DNA of 24,439 bases from an uncultured Nitrospinaceae bacterium (GCA_913043155.1 CAJWLY010000004.1:1-24439), one strand, 5' to 3'; positions 15,785-23,671 are shown, counted from the stretch's first letter. Numbers and translations are program-made. The notes: generated by a model not told the origin, from the sequence alone.

Positions 15785-16594
15785 TTACTCACCATCAATT
15801 TCTACGACGCCTTTAGCGGTAACCAGAAAATCAACTAAGGCATCGAGGTGTCCGGGCAGGAGAAACTGCTCTGTGTTTTGTTTGTTTGCATTGTCCTCGC
15901 GGTGGACTAGGAAGAAAGTGTCCTTGAACCGCTGCTTTTCCGATTGCGAGGAGAAATCGAAGGCTTCAGGTAACGAACCACCTTTGTTGCCACCCACGCC
16001 TTTAATCGAGTGGCAAAACAGGCAGTTATCCTCGAAGGTTTTTAATCCTACAGACGCTGGTGAGCCTTTCTTCACGGCGTGGTTCAGCGGCGCATAGTAA
16101 TTCGCAAGTTTCACAAAACGCAGTTTACTGATGTTGGCGGCGAGGAACCGCTCTACGAACGGAGCGTTCTTTCCATTCGGCACCACGATGAGAAGCGGGT
16201 TGAGCCAGTCCGGCCGGTCCGACCCATCCGCCAGTTCAATTTTCATTGCCAGCTGTAGGTCATACTGGCGAATATCGGCAACCGAAACGATGGCCTGATA
16301 ATCATCGACACAATCGAGGAGCACCGCATCTGCGTCGCCTCCCGGATCAAACTGATCCAGAACCTCGGTAAACGAAATCACCTGGAGCCGGGAGTTTTTA
16401 TATCCCATAGCCCGGTCAAAGTAAGTGCTCGAAACCCACCGCCTCTCCAGACCATCCAGTCCATCCGCTGTCATCCCCACCCCGGTGCAGGCAGTCACTA
16501 AAGCCCACAGGGAAACACACGCCCAGTATGCGGGGCAAAACATTTGTTTCACTTTCCAAAACGGGATATGATGACGAGAGTGGGAAGTTTTCAT
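15785..16594 (-). CDS. Lipoprotein c-type cytochrome with N-terminal extra domain
   Basis: 269 residues. The N-terminus has basic residues, then a hydrophobic stretch ending VTAC at about residues 33-36, which fits a lipoprotein signal, so the protein is probably anchored on the periplasmic side. Residues 60-170 resemble the oxidoreductase molybdopterin-binding fold often found next to cytochromes (DAVLLDCVDDYQAIVSVADI, WLNPLLIVVPNG). One haem c site CLFCH is at 191-195. After it there is no methionine at all, so the usual Met axial ligand is absent and His (LVHRE or LPGH) is a likely replacement. ATG start with AAAGGG eight bases upstream. It is divergent from the radical SAM gene. Confidence 0.85.
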   Translation of the reverse strand: MKTSHSRHHIPFWKVKQMFCPAYWACVSLWALVTACTGVGMTADGLDGLERRWVSSTYFDRAMGYKNSRLQVISFTEVLDQFDPGGDADAVLLDCVDDYQAIVSVADIRQYDLQLAMKIELADGSDRPDWLNPLLIVVPNGKNAPFVERFLAANISKLRFVKLANYYAPLNHAVKKGSPASVGLKTFEDNCLFCHSIKGVGGNKGGSLPEAFDFSSQSEKQRFKDTFFLVHREDNANKQNTEQFLLPGHLDALVDFLVTAKGVVEIDGE

Positions 16595-16686
16595 TATCTC
16601 AACCCTTTCTCTGGCGGGAAATACGGGCGGAACGTGTCGCTGAGCCCCTTGAACGCCCCACTTTAAACCACAGACCTCACTCTATC

Positions 16687-18027
16687 ATGGACTCGAATTC
16701 GAGCGAATTGAAAATCACCCCGGAGAAGATGGACTTCCGTGCCTATTCCATCTCTTGGAATCTCACGAAAAGGTGTAACCTCAATTGCGATCACTGCTAT
16801 CTGGACGCAAACTTCCGAGGCGGATTCCGCACAGATGAATTGAGCACGGACGAATGTCGGAGAGTGATAGACCAGATCGCCGAGGTTAATCCCAATGCCT
16901 TCCTCATCCTCACGGGCGGCGAGCCCTTGTTACGCCCGGACATCTATGACCTCATCCGCCACGCTGCTGAAAAAAAGTTCATGGTAGTGCTGGGCACCAA
17001 CGGAACACTCATCAACAAAATCAACGCAGAAAAGATCAAGGCAGCTGGAGCCCATGGCGTAGGCATCAGCATCGATTCGATGGACGCAGCAAAACATAAC
17101 ACGTTCCGCGGCGTCCCTTTCGCATGGGAACGCTCAATGGAAGCGTTCGACGTCCTCAACGAAGTCGGTGTCGATTTCCTTGTCCAGATGTCAGTCTCGG
17201 ACATGAACTACAGGGAAATCCCCGACGTGGTGGCTTTCGCTGAAAAGGCGGGCGCAATCGCGTTCAATCTGTATTTCCTGATCTGCACAGGACGCGGTCA
17301 GGGCAACACTGACATCTCCAATGCCGCCTACGAGGAAGCGCTGAAACTGCTCTATGAACAGCAGATGAACTACAAGGGACGGTTGATGATCAACTCAAAA
17401 TGCGCACCACAATATAAGCGAGTGGTTTATGAGAACGACCCTGATTCGGTATATACGCGCACATATTCGGGAGGGTGTCCGGCGGGCACCCATTACAGCA
17501 GAATCTCACCTGAAGGAAACCTCACGCCCTGCCCGTTCATCGAAGAAACCGTCGGCAATTTAAAAACCTCATCATTCAAAGACCTGTGGCAGAACGCACC
17601 ACTTATGGTGCAGTTGCGCAACCGCAATCAGTTGGAAGGAAGATGTGGAACTTGTGAGTTCTCCGCCATGTGTTCCGGTTGCCGCGCGCGGGCCTTTGCT
17701 GAGACGGGAAACTACATGGCCCAGGACCCATCTTGCGATTACGAGCCAGGAAAACACGGCGGCAAGGAGATCACACTCAAGATCGAGGATACGCTTGGAC
17801 TCGAGGTGGAGTACCACACAAGCTGGACACCGGAAGCGAAACAAAGGCTGGAGCGCATTCCGTCATTTGCGCGAGGCATGGTGGTGAAAGGGATCGAGCG
17901 GTTCGCCGAAGAACGGAACATCACGGTAATCGACGAAGCTGTCGTCAAGAAATCGCGCGAAGAGATGATAGAAAAACGCGGCGCGATGTTCCCCTTTCTC
18001 AAGAAGTTCATCAATTCAGAAAAATGA
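16687..18027 (+). CDS. Radical SAM/SPASM protein with C-terminal PCP_red domain
   Basis: 446 residues. The 4Fe-4S/SAM site is CNLNCDHC (C30, C34, C37), with GGEP at 77-80 and a TIM-barrel-like core. A SPASM-type C-terminal cluster region carries C264, C282, C320, C323, C329, C332 and C350. Residues about 380-425 (WTPEAKQRLERIPSFARGMV, then KGIERFAEER) match the PCP_red domain found at the end of light-independent protochlorophyllide reductase subunit B. The closest characterised relatives by layout are haem-maturation enzymes (NirJ, AhbC/AhbD). The start chosen is the ATG at 16687; the frame is open 53 codons further up, but this overlaps the cytochrome gene on the other strand. Substrate not determined. 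Confidence 0.88.
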   Translation: MDSNSSELKITPEKMDFRAYSISWNLTKRCNLNCDHCYLDANFRGGFRTDELSTDECRRVIDQIAEVNPNAFLILTGGEPLLRPDIYDLIRHAAEKKFMVVLGTNGTLINKINAEKIKAAGAHGVGISIDSMDAAKHNTFRGVPFAWERSMEAFDVLNEVGVDFLVQMSVSDMNYREIPDVVAFAEKAGAIAFNLYFLICTGRGQGNTDISNAAYEEALKLLYEQQMNYKGRLMINSKCAPQYKRVVYENDPDSVYTRTYSGGCPAGTHYSRISPEGNLTPCPFIEETVGNLKTSSFKDLWQNAPLMVQLRNRNQLEGRCGTCEFSAMCSGCRARAFAETGNYMAQDPSCDYEPGKHGGKEITLKIEDTLGLEVEYHTSWTPEAKQRLERIPSFARGMVVKGIERFAEERNITVIDEAVVKKSREEMIEKRGAMFPFLKKFINSEK

Positions 18028-18083
18028 TACCAGCAGCACCTATTCGCGTCTCTGCATGAGGACGGTTTTTTCTGTTTCGTTCT

Positions 18084-18473
18084 CTATGACGATCCCTTCT
18101 TATAAAGGTCGCCGACACGGAACCCACCACGGTCCTGTTGATCGATCTGCGCCTGACGCGTATCTTCCACGTCCTGTTTCCCCAAAGCTTCGGATACTTC
18201 GATCTGGTAGTTTTTCACCGCACGGTACAATGGGTGTGTGATATCGAGTTTCAGGTTGGTGAGGGCGGCGGTGAAATCACCCTTGCCGTCGGGCGTGAGT
18301 TTACACACCAGCTCACCCGAGTCATCACTGCGGTGGACATCCGTCACTGTAAGAGGGGTTTTGTTTTTTACCTGGAACCCCATCTCTCTCAACAGGGTCA
18401 AAACTGCTCCGCGGCCGTAAACCCGGAGCGGGAGATGTTTCAAAAGCTCGGTCAACAATTGTTGCGCGTCCAC
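18084..18473 (-). CDS. Small protein of unknown function
   Basis: 129 residues from a GTG with GAGG eight bases upstream. No signal peptide or membrane helix. The N-terminal half looks like a helix-rich winged or bundle domain (AQQLLTELLKHLPLRVYGRG, AVLTLLREMGFQVKNK) and the middle is beta (LTVTDVHRSDDSGELVCKLT). A single Cys is present. I do not recognise the family. It converges on the radical SAM gene (56 bases apart). Confidence 0.65.
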   Translation of the reverse strand: MDAQQLLTELLKHLPLRVYGRGAVLTLLREMGFQVKNKTPLTVTDVHRSDDSGELVCKLTPDGKGDFTAALTNLKLDITHPLYRAVKNYQIEVSEALGKQDVEDTRQAQIDQQDRGGFRVGDLYKKGSS

Positions 18474-18811
18474 CTAGTCTACCTCGAATATTTCAAATCA
18501 ATTAAAAACTGACCTATTACAGAGCAAATCACCGATCATGTCACCTGTAAAATTCTCTTATTTGCCCGAGATTATTTCTTAATCGAGTCTGAGCACCCCC
18601 TCAACGAGCCTCATTTGAATCAACGCAAGGCGAGATGTCTCCGAAGACCGGTTACAAGTCACAACCTGGGTTGCCCCCCATATTTGTATCAGTATAAATA
18701 CCAATTTCTTACTTAAAACCCCCAATCTCACAAACAGTTAAGCGGTTGACTTGGGCTAATTCCATCATCTATAATCGTCCGACTTCCCTGTTTTCTAGTT
18801 TTGATTGGATC
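18474..18811. other. Intergenic region before the cysteine operon
   Basis: 338 bases with no convincing gene. The left 270 bases show only weak pairing: AACCTGGGTT near 18675 and GGTT/AACC around ACAAGTCAC near 18650. A GTATCAGTATAAATAC stretch lies near 18687. The right end holds the clear cysK promoter (18746-18775). Nothing there matches a riboswitch class I know. Confidence 0.5.
18746..18775 (+). promoter_or_regulatory. Promoter of the cysK-thrC-carrier operon
   Basis: TTGACT (18746-18751), an 18-base spacer, and a perfect TATAAT (18770-18775). The predicted start is near 18782, about 30 bases before the ATG of cysK. The TTG of this -35 box is also where the longest cysK reading frame begins, so it should not be taken as the start codon. 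Confidence 0.75.
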
Positions 18812-19765
18812 ATGACCACCAAATCACGCATGGCTGAAAAACCTAAATCCAAGTGTAATAATAGTTTAGAGTTGATCGGGTCGACACCCTTAGTTAGACT
18901 AAATAGTGTTGTTCCACCTAATGGGTCCAATATTTACGCCAAGCTGGAGTTTTTAAACCCCGGTGGCAGCGTCAAGGACCGAATCGCCCTGTCGATGGTG
19001 GAAGATGCTGAAAAGCAGGGGGTTCTAAAACCCGGTTCTACCATCATCGAGCCCACCAGCGGTAATACAGGGATCGGTCTGGCGCTCGTCGGCGCGGTGA
19101 AGGGCTACAACGTCATACTCGTTATGTCGGAGAACATGAGTACCGAGCGGCGGATGATCTTGGAGGGTTTTGGAGCAAAGGCTGAACTGAGCCGTGCCGA
19201 GTTCGGCATGGAAGGTACCATCGAGCGGGCGGAAGAGTTGGTGGCGGAAAACCCTGACTACTTCATGCCACAACAGTTTAACAACGCCGCTAATCCTGAG
19301 GTCCACCGACAAACGACCGGACCTGAAATTATTTCCGCCATGAATGGCGAACCGGTGCACGCCTTCGTTGCGGGCATTGGCACCGGGGGCACAATCACAG
19401 GCTGCGGAGAAGCTTTGAAGGAGCAATTCGACGACGTCAAGATCGTCGGTGTTGAACCAGCAACCTCAGCCGTCCTTTCGGGAAAAAATCCTGGCCCCCA
19501 CAAGATCCAGGGAATCGGAGCCGGGTTCAAACCGAAAGTGTTGAACATGGAAATCTTAGATCGCATCCTCCCTGTCAGCGATGAGGATGCTTTTACATTT
19601 TCGCAAAGGTTGGCGAAGGAAGAAGGCCTCCTGTTGGGGATATCTTCGGGAGCCGCTACCTGCGCCGCCTATCAAATGGCAGAGGAGTTGGGACCCGGCA
19701 AGAACATTGTGGTCATCCAACCCGACACCATGGAAAGATATTTTAGTTTTTTAAATCACTTTTAA
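18812..19765 (+). CDS. cysK: Cysteine synthase A (O-acetylserine sulfhydrylase)
   Basis: 317 residues. The PLP lysine is K55 in GGSVKDR. The substrate loop is PTSGNTG (81-87), with GTGGTITG for phosphate binding and ISSGAATCAA near the end. It makes cysteine from O-acetylserine and sulfide in the cytoplasm. Two starts are possible: ATG at 18812 (used) or at 18830, which would remove six residues; neither has a strong ribosome site. The end (QPDTMERYFSFLNHF) matches the typical tail PD.GERYLST only loosely. It is the first gene of an apparent five-gene operon; thrC follows 13 bases after its stop. Confidence 0.92.
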   Translation: MTTKSRMAEKPKSKCNNSLELIGSTPLVRLNSVVPPNGSNIYAKLEFLNPGGSVKDRIALSMVEDAEKQGVLKPGSTIIEPTSGNTGIGLALVGAVKGYNVILVMSENMSTERRMILEGFGAKAELSRAEFGMEGTIERAEELVAENPDYFMPQQFNNAANPEVHRQTTGPEIISAMNGEPVHAFVAGIGTGGTITGCGEALKEQFDDVKIVGVEPATSAVLSGKNPGPHKIQGIGAGFKPKVLNMEILDRILPVSDEDAFTFSQRLAKEEGLLLGISSGAATCAAYQMAEELGPGKNIVVIQPDTMERYFSFLNHF

Positions 19766-19778
19766 AGGAACAAGCTAG

Positions 19779-21020
19779 ATGGGGTACGTTAAAGGATTGC
19801 GCTGTAAAGAATGTAAAAGGGATTTCCCAAAGGAACCGATTCACGTCTGTGAGTTTTGTTTTGGTCCACTGGAAGTCGATTACGATTACGAGGAAATTGG
19901 GAAACGAGTCACCCGAAAATCCATTCAAGCGGGTCCCCCGTCCATGTGGCGTTACAAGGAACTGATGCCCATCGACGAAGACCACAAGGTCGGCGAGCAT
20001 GTCGGCTTCACCCCGTTTGTGCGCGCAAAAAATCTGGGTAAGGCTCTCGGGCTCAACAATCTATATGTAAAAAACGATTCGGTCAATCATCCCACTTTTT
20101 CGTTCAAAGACCGGGTCGTTGCTGTGGCGGTTTCCAAGGCAATAGAATTTGGGTTCGACACTATCTCCTGCGCATCCACTGGCAACCTGGCTAACTCTGT
20201 CGCCGCTCACTCGGCGGAAGCCGGGCTGAAAAGCTATATTTTCATTCCCGACGGACTGGAAGCGGGAAAAATTCTCGGGACCCTGATCTACGGAGCTCAG
20301 TTGATCGCCGTAAATGGAAGCTACGACGATGTCAACCGACTGTGCAGTGAAGTCGCCGCACATCACAAATGGGCTTTCGTCAACATTAATATCCGCCCTT
20401 ATTATGGCGACGGATCAAAATCGTATGGATACGAGATCGCTGAGCAGCTGGGCTGGAGAACACCAGACAATGTCATCGTTCCGGTTGCGGGTAGTTCGCT
20501 CATCACCAAGATCTGGAAAGCGTTTCATGAGTTCCAAATGCTTGGCCTGCTCGACGGCAAGGTCCAGACCAAGGTATTCGCCGCACAGGCCACCGGCTGT
20601 TCGCCCGTCACCACCGCCATCAAAAACGGTACTGACATCATCAAGCCGGTGAAACCCAACACCATCGCCAAATCCATTGCCATCGGGAATCCAGCGGACG
20701 GATATTACGGAGTAAGGACCGCCAATGAAAGCGGCGGCTATGGTGAAGATATCACCGATATGGAAGTCATCGAGGCAATGAAGCTTCTGGCGGAGACGGA
20801 AGGGATCTTCACCGAAACGGCTGGCGGCGTTACCGTAGGCGTCACGCAGAAACTGGTTAAACAGGGGCGCATCAAACCCGACGAAACTACGGTGATCTGC
20901 ATAACTGGAAACGGACTTAAAACGGTGGAGGCGCTAGAAGGACATTATACCGCCCCTACTGTAATTGAACCGAAGCTAGATAGCTTCGAAGACGTGTATT
21001 CTAACAGTGCAACGGTTTGA
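19779..21020 (+). CDS. thrC: Threonine synthase
   Basis: 413 residues, the shorter zinc-ribbon type. An N-terminal zinc-ribbon-like segment has C9, C12, C24 and C27 (RCKECKRD, HVCEFCFGP). The PLP domain has K110 in PTFSFKDRVV, CASTGNLANSVAAHS, and VAGSSLITKIWK. The usual reaction converts O-phosphohomoserine to threonine in the cytoplasm. ATG start with AAAGGAA upstream. It lies 13 bases after cysK and 14 before the sulfur carrier, an arrangement that raises the possibility of a role with phospho-substrates in sulfur amino-acid synthesis rather than, or besides, threonine. The annotation is safe for the family, less so for the in vivo substrate. Confidence 0.92.
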   Translation: MGYVKGLRCKECKRDFPKEPIHVCEFCFGPLEVDYDYEEIGKRVTRKSIQAGPPSMWRYKELMPIDEDHKVGEHVGFTPFVRAKNLGKALGLNNLYVKNDSVNHPTFSFKDRVVAVAVSKAIEFGFDTISCASTGNLANSVAAHSAEAGLKSYIFIPDGLEAGKILGTLIYGAQLIAVNGSYDDVNRLCSEVAAHHKWAFVNINIRPYYGDGSKSYGYEIAEQLGWRTPDNVIVPVAGSSLITKIWKAFHEFQMLGLLDGKVQTKVFAAQATGCSPVTTAIKNGTDIIKPVKPNTIAKSIAIGNPADGYYGVRTANESGGYGEDITDMEVIEAMKLLAETEGIFTETAGGVTVGVTQKLVKQGRIKPDETTVICITGNGLKTVEALEGHYTAPTVIEPKLDSFEDVYSNSATV

Positions 21021-21034
21021 AGGAGAACTAAAAC

Positions 21035-21322
21035 ATGGCAGTTAAAGTAAGAATCCCCACCCCTCTGATGAAGCTGACTGATAACCAGGCAGAAGTGACG
21101 GCCGAGGGTAGCACCATATCCGAAATACTCAACAATCTGGAATCACAGTTCAACGGTATCAAGGAACGAATCTGTGAAGAAAACGGCTCGCCCAGACGGT
21201 TTATCAATGTCTACCTTAACGAAGAAGATATTCGTTTTTTGGATGGCGAACGCACTGCCGTCAAGGACGGAGACGAAATTTCAATTATTCCGGCCATCGC
21301 CGGTGGAACAGGAGCTCGATGA
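21035..21322 (+). CDS. Ubiquitin-like sulfur carrier protein (MoaD/ThiS/CysO-like) with C-terminal extension
   Basis: 95 residues. The sequence follows CysO of Mycobacterium closely: a start with VKVRIPTPL, NNLESQFNGIKERI, RRFINVYLNEEDIRFLDG and DGDEISIIPAIAGG. In the active form such carriers end in Gly-Gly, which becomes a thiocarboxylate. Here four residues (T-G-A-R) follow Gly90-Gly91. The extension is real in this reading: the stop TGA overlaps the ATG of the next gene (ATGA). A protease, usually a JAMM/Mec-type metalloprotease, should remove it; none is in the window. Ribosome site AAGGAG. It should receive sulfur for the downstream cysteine synthase. Confidence 0.92.
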   Translation: MAVKVRIPTPLMKLTDNQAEVTAEGSTISEILNNLESQFNGIKERICEENGSPRRFINVYLNEEDIRFLDGERTAVKDGDEISIIPAIAGGTGAR

Positions 21323-22125
21323 TCGATTTCACCGACGAACAGATCGAGCGGTACAGCCGCCATATCATTCTTCCAGAAGTGGGCGGTCAGGGTCAGCAGA
21401 AGATGCTGGAAGCCAAGGTTCTACTCCTGGGAGCCGGCGGGCTAGGATCGCCTGCCGCCTATTACCTCGCAGCTGCTGGTATCGGCAACCTGGGTATCAT
21501 TGATTTCGACCGGGTTGACCTTAGCAATCTGCAGCGACAGATCATTCATTCCACGAAACGGATCGGTATGCTCAAAACCGAGTCCGCTAAAAAAACCATC
21601 CAAGACCTCAACCCGGATGTCAAGGTCACCCTATACAACGAAAAACTCGATTCGAAAAACATCATGAAGTTGATCGACGAGTATGACTATATCGTTGATG
21701 GGTCGGACAACTTCCCGACGCGCTATCTGGTTAATGACGCCTGCGTGATAACAGGAAAAACCATCATACACGGCAGTATTTACCGGTTTGAAGGACAGGT
21801 CACTGTGTTCAAACCCGGCGACGGCCCCTGCTACCGCTGCCTGTACCCAGAACCCCCGCCTCCGGGAATGGCCCCCAACTGCCAGGAAGGCGGCGTGCTA
21901 GGTGTGCTCGCCGGGGTCATCGGCAATCTGCAGGTGGTCGAGGTACTTAAATTGGTCTTGGGAATTGGCAAACCGCTCATCGGCGGATTACTCATCTACG
22001 ATGCTCTGAACACCGAGTTTCGAAAACTAAAATTAAGGAAGGATGTTGACTGCCCGGTCTGTGGCGAGAGTCCAACCATCAAGGAATTAGTTGATTATGA
22101 AGAATTCTGCGGACTGCCGCGGTGA
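21319..22125 (+). CDS. moeB: MoeB/ThiF-type E1-like adenylyltransferase
   Basis: 268 residues. ATP-binding loop GAGGLG (38-43) after RYSRHIILPEVG, the D130 region GSDNFPTRY, and two zinc CxxC pairs, C171/C174 (CYRCLYP) and C245/C248 (CPVCGES). A Cys in APNCQEGGVLG (C188) corresponds to the catalytic cysteine of related E1 enzymes. It adenylates the C-terminal glycine of a ubiquitin-like carrier so that sulfur can be added. The start overlaps the carrier stop by four bases (ATGA), so the two are translationally coupled. No rhodanese domain is fused, unlike MoeZ. The partner is most likely the carrier directly upstream, not MoaD for molybdopterin, since no other moa or mob gene is near. Confidence 0.93.
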   Translation: MIDFTDEQIERYSRHIILPEVGGQGQQKMLEAKVLLLGAGGLGSPAAYYLAAAGIGNLGIIDFDRVDLSNLQRQIIHSTKRIGMLKTESAKKTIQDLNPDVKVTLYNEKLDSKNIMKLIDEYDYIVDGSDNFPTRYLVNDACVITGKTIIHGSIYRFEGQVTVFKPGDGPCYRCLYPEPPPPGMAPNCQEGGVLGVLAGVIGNLQVVEVLKLVLGIGKPLIGGLLIYDALNTEFRKLKLRKDVDCPVCGESPTIKELVDYEEFCGLPR

Positions 22126-22193
22126 CTTGCTTGAGAAATTAAGGTTATTTCATTTTTTTTGAGACGGCTCTCTGTAATGGAATCTAGACCAGT

Positions 22194-23210
22194 ATGTCCA
22201 AGCTGAAAATGAAACTCACACTCCCAACCGAAGTTCAAACACCCAGTTGTCCGGTAATCACCAGTACCGGGGTGCTCAAGAGCATCGGCAATACCCCTAT
22301 CATCCGCATCAAAAAACTGGGGCAGGAATTCAAGGATATTACCATCCTCGCCAAGGCGGAATGGAAAAACGCCGGAGGATCGGTCAAGGCTCGTCCGGCC
22401 TTAAAAATGATTGAGGATGGGGAAGAATCCGGCGAACTGACCAAAGACAAAATCATCCTCGATTCCACTTCTGGAAATACGGGAATTGCCTACGCCCTGA
22501 TCGGCAAGGTAAAAGGATATAAAGTAAAACTGGTGATGCCCGCCAACGTCTGCAAAGAACGCAAGGGCCTCATGGCCGACTTTTACGGTGCCGAAATCGT
22601 TACCTCTAGCCCGTTCGAAGGATCAGACGGAGCCATCATTCTGGCTCAAAAAATCTATGCGGAAAATCCGGACCTCTACTTCATGCCGGATCAGTACAAC
22701 AATGATTCAAACTGGAAGGCACATTACGAAACAACCGCCAAAGAAATATGGACGCAAACCGATCACCGGGTTACCCACTTCATCGCCGGAATCGGCACCG
22801 GGGGGACCATTATGGGCGCTACTCGCAGGCTGAAGGAGTTCAACCCGGATATCCAGTGCTTCGCCATGGAACCTTACGAAGAACTGCACGGACTGGAAGG
22901 ACTCAAGCACATGGCCAGCTCAATCGTTCCCGGAATTTATGACGAATCCATTCTCGACGGTAAAATCAGTGTCTCCACTGAAAACGCCTATGACATGGTA
23001 GAAACTCTGGAAGAGGAAGAAGGTATCCTAGTTGGACACTCCTCGGCAGCAGCGCTGTGCGGAGCTCTGGAGTTGGCCAAACGCGTCAAAAAAGGTGTCA
23101 TCGCCACCATTTTTCCTGACAGTTGTGACCAATGCTATATCAATTTTGGAAAGTTTAAAGAATACCTGGAAGAACACCACTCCCATAAACTGCCCAAAGC
23201 CAACGGGTAA
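22194..23210 (+). CDS. cysM: Second PLP-dependent cysteine synthase (CysM/CysO-dependent type)
   Basis: 338 residues. The PLP lysine is K65 in NAGGSVKAR, followed by the STSGNTG substrate loop (91-97), GTGGTIMG and GHSSAAALCG. It differs from cysK: GSVKDR has become GSVKAR (A66), there is an N-terminal extension of about 25 residues, and CDQC (C311, C314) appears near the C-terminus. By context it probably uses the thiocarboxylated carrier as sulfur donor, as CysM does with CysO in Mycobacterium, and O-phosphoserine as acceptor; that is inference. It is 68 bases after moeB, with a weak GAAAT/ATTTC hairpin and a T8 run (about 22135-22160) between them, so it may be partly separately expressed. 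Confidence 0.85.
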   Translation: MSKLKMKLTLPTEVQTPSCPVITSTGVLKSIGNTPIIRIKKLGQEFKDITILAKAEWKNAGGSVKARPALKMIEDGEESGELTKDKIILDSTSGNTGIAYALIGKVKGYKVKLVMPANVCKERKGLMADFYGAEIVTSSPFEGSDGAIILAQKIYAENPDLYFMPDQYNNDSNWKAHYETTAKEIWTQTDHRVTHFIAGIGTGGTIMGATRRLKEFNPDIQCFAMEPYEELHGLEGLKHMASSIVPGIYDESILDGKISVSTENAYDMVETLEEEEGILVGHSSAAALCGALELAKRVKKGVIATIFPDSCDQCYINFGKFKEYLEEHHSHKLPKANG

Positions 23211-23219
23211 AGCACATTT

Positions 23220-23307
23220 AATAATCATCAATGAGTAGTAGTGCGACATTCATACGGTTACCGCGAGAATGTTCCCTTTCATTGAGAATTATTGGTTGAT
23301 GGTTATT
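23220..23307. repeat. Long inverted repeat enclosing a second hairpin
   Basis: AATAATCATCAA (23220-23231) pairs at 11 of 12 positions with TTGATGGTTATT (23296-23307). Inside, CATTC (23247-23251) pairs with GAATG (23267-23271) around CGG-TTA-CCG (23255-23263). It is the whole spacer between the cysteine synthase and the ferredoxin gene. It may be an mRNA structure or a short mobile-element remnant. Confidence 0.55.
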
Positions 23308-23315
23308 TACTGATC

Positions 23316-23642
23316 ATGCCTCGCTTTCGAAAGCACCTCTTCATCTGCAACAACAAACGCGAAGAAGATGATCCGCGTGGCGACTGCTCCGCACGCGGAG
23401 CCTGCGAACTGATCGATTACGCCAAAGAACGTATTTCTGAAATAGGCTTGAAAGGACAAGTGCGAATCAATAAGGCGGGGTGTCTCGATGCCTGCGCCCA
23501 GGGCCCATCAATGGTCGTCTACCCAGACGATGTCTGGTACGCCCCAAGAACCCGAGAAGACATTGAAGAGATCATCTCGGAACATATCCAAAATAACCGG
23601 ATCGTGAAACGGCTCGCCATCGTATTCAAAAAAAAGAAATAA
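23316..23642 (+). CDS. Thioredoxin-fold (2Fe-2S) ferredoxin
   Basis: 108 residues from the ATG at 23316; a TTG eight codons upstream in frame lies in the inverted repeat and is less likely. The four cluster cysteines are in the family order: C11 and C24 (CNNK...RGDC), then C56 and C60 (AGCLDAC), followed by the typical QGPSMVVYPDDVWYAP, which continues the same fold. This is the family with the Aquifex thioredoxin-like ferredoxin and HoxE/NuoE-like domains. A cytoplasmic electron carrier whose partner is not visible; it may serve a reductase elsewhere. Lysine-rich end. Confidence 0.92.
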   Translation: MPRFRKHLFICNNKREEDDPRGDCSARGACELIDYAKERISEIGLKGQVRINKAGCLDACAQGPSMVVYPDDVWYAPRTREDIEEIISEHIQNNRIVKRLAIVFKKKK

Positions 23643-23671
23643 GGGCAGGGTCTATGAATGGAAGTAATTTT

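Noticed and set aside
15511..15816. 101-codon plus-strand frame
   Set aside because: No ribosome site, spans the inverted repeat and the end of the cytochrome gene.
16528..16686. Upstream extension of the radical SAM gene
   Set aside because: Overlaps the divergent cytochrome gene, residues are not part of the domain.
18746..18811. Upstream extension of cysK
   Set aside because: Its TTG is the -35 box of a good promoter and its codons run through TATAAT.
21319..22125. Molybdenum cofactor MoeB
   Set aside because: Possible by sequence family, but no moa/mob gene is near and it is coupled to a CysO-like carrier, so the sulfur-carrier role is preferred.
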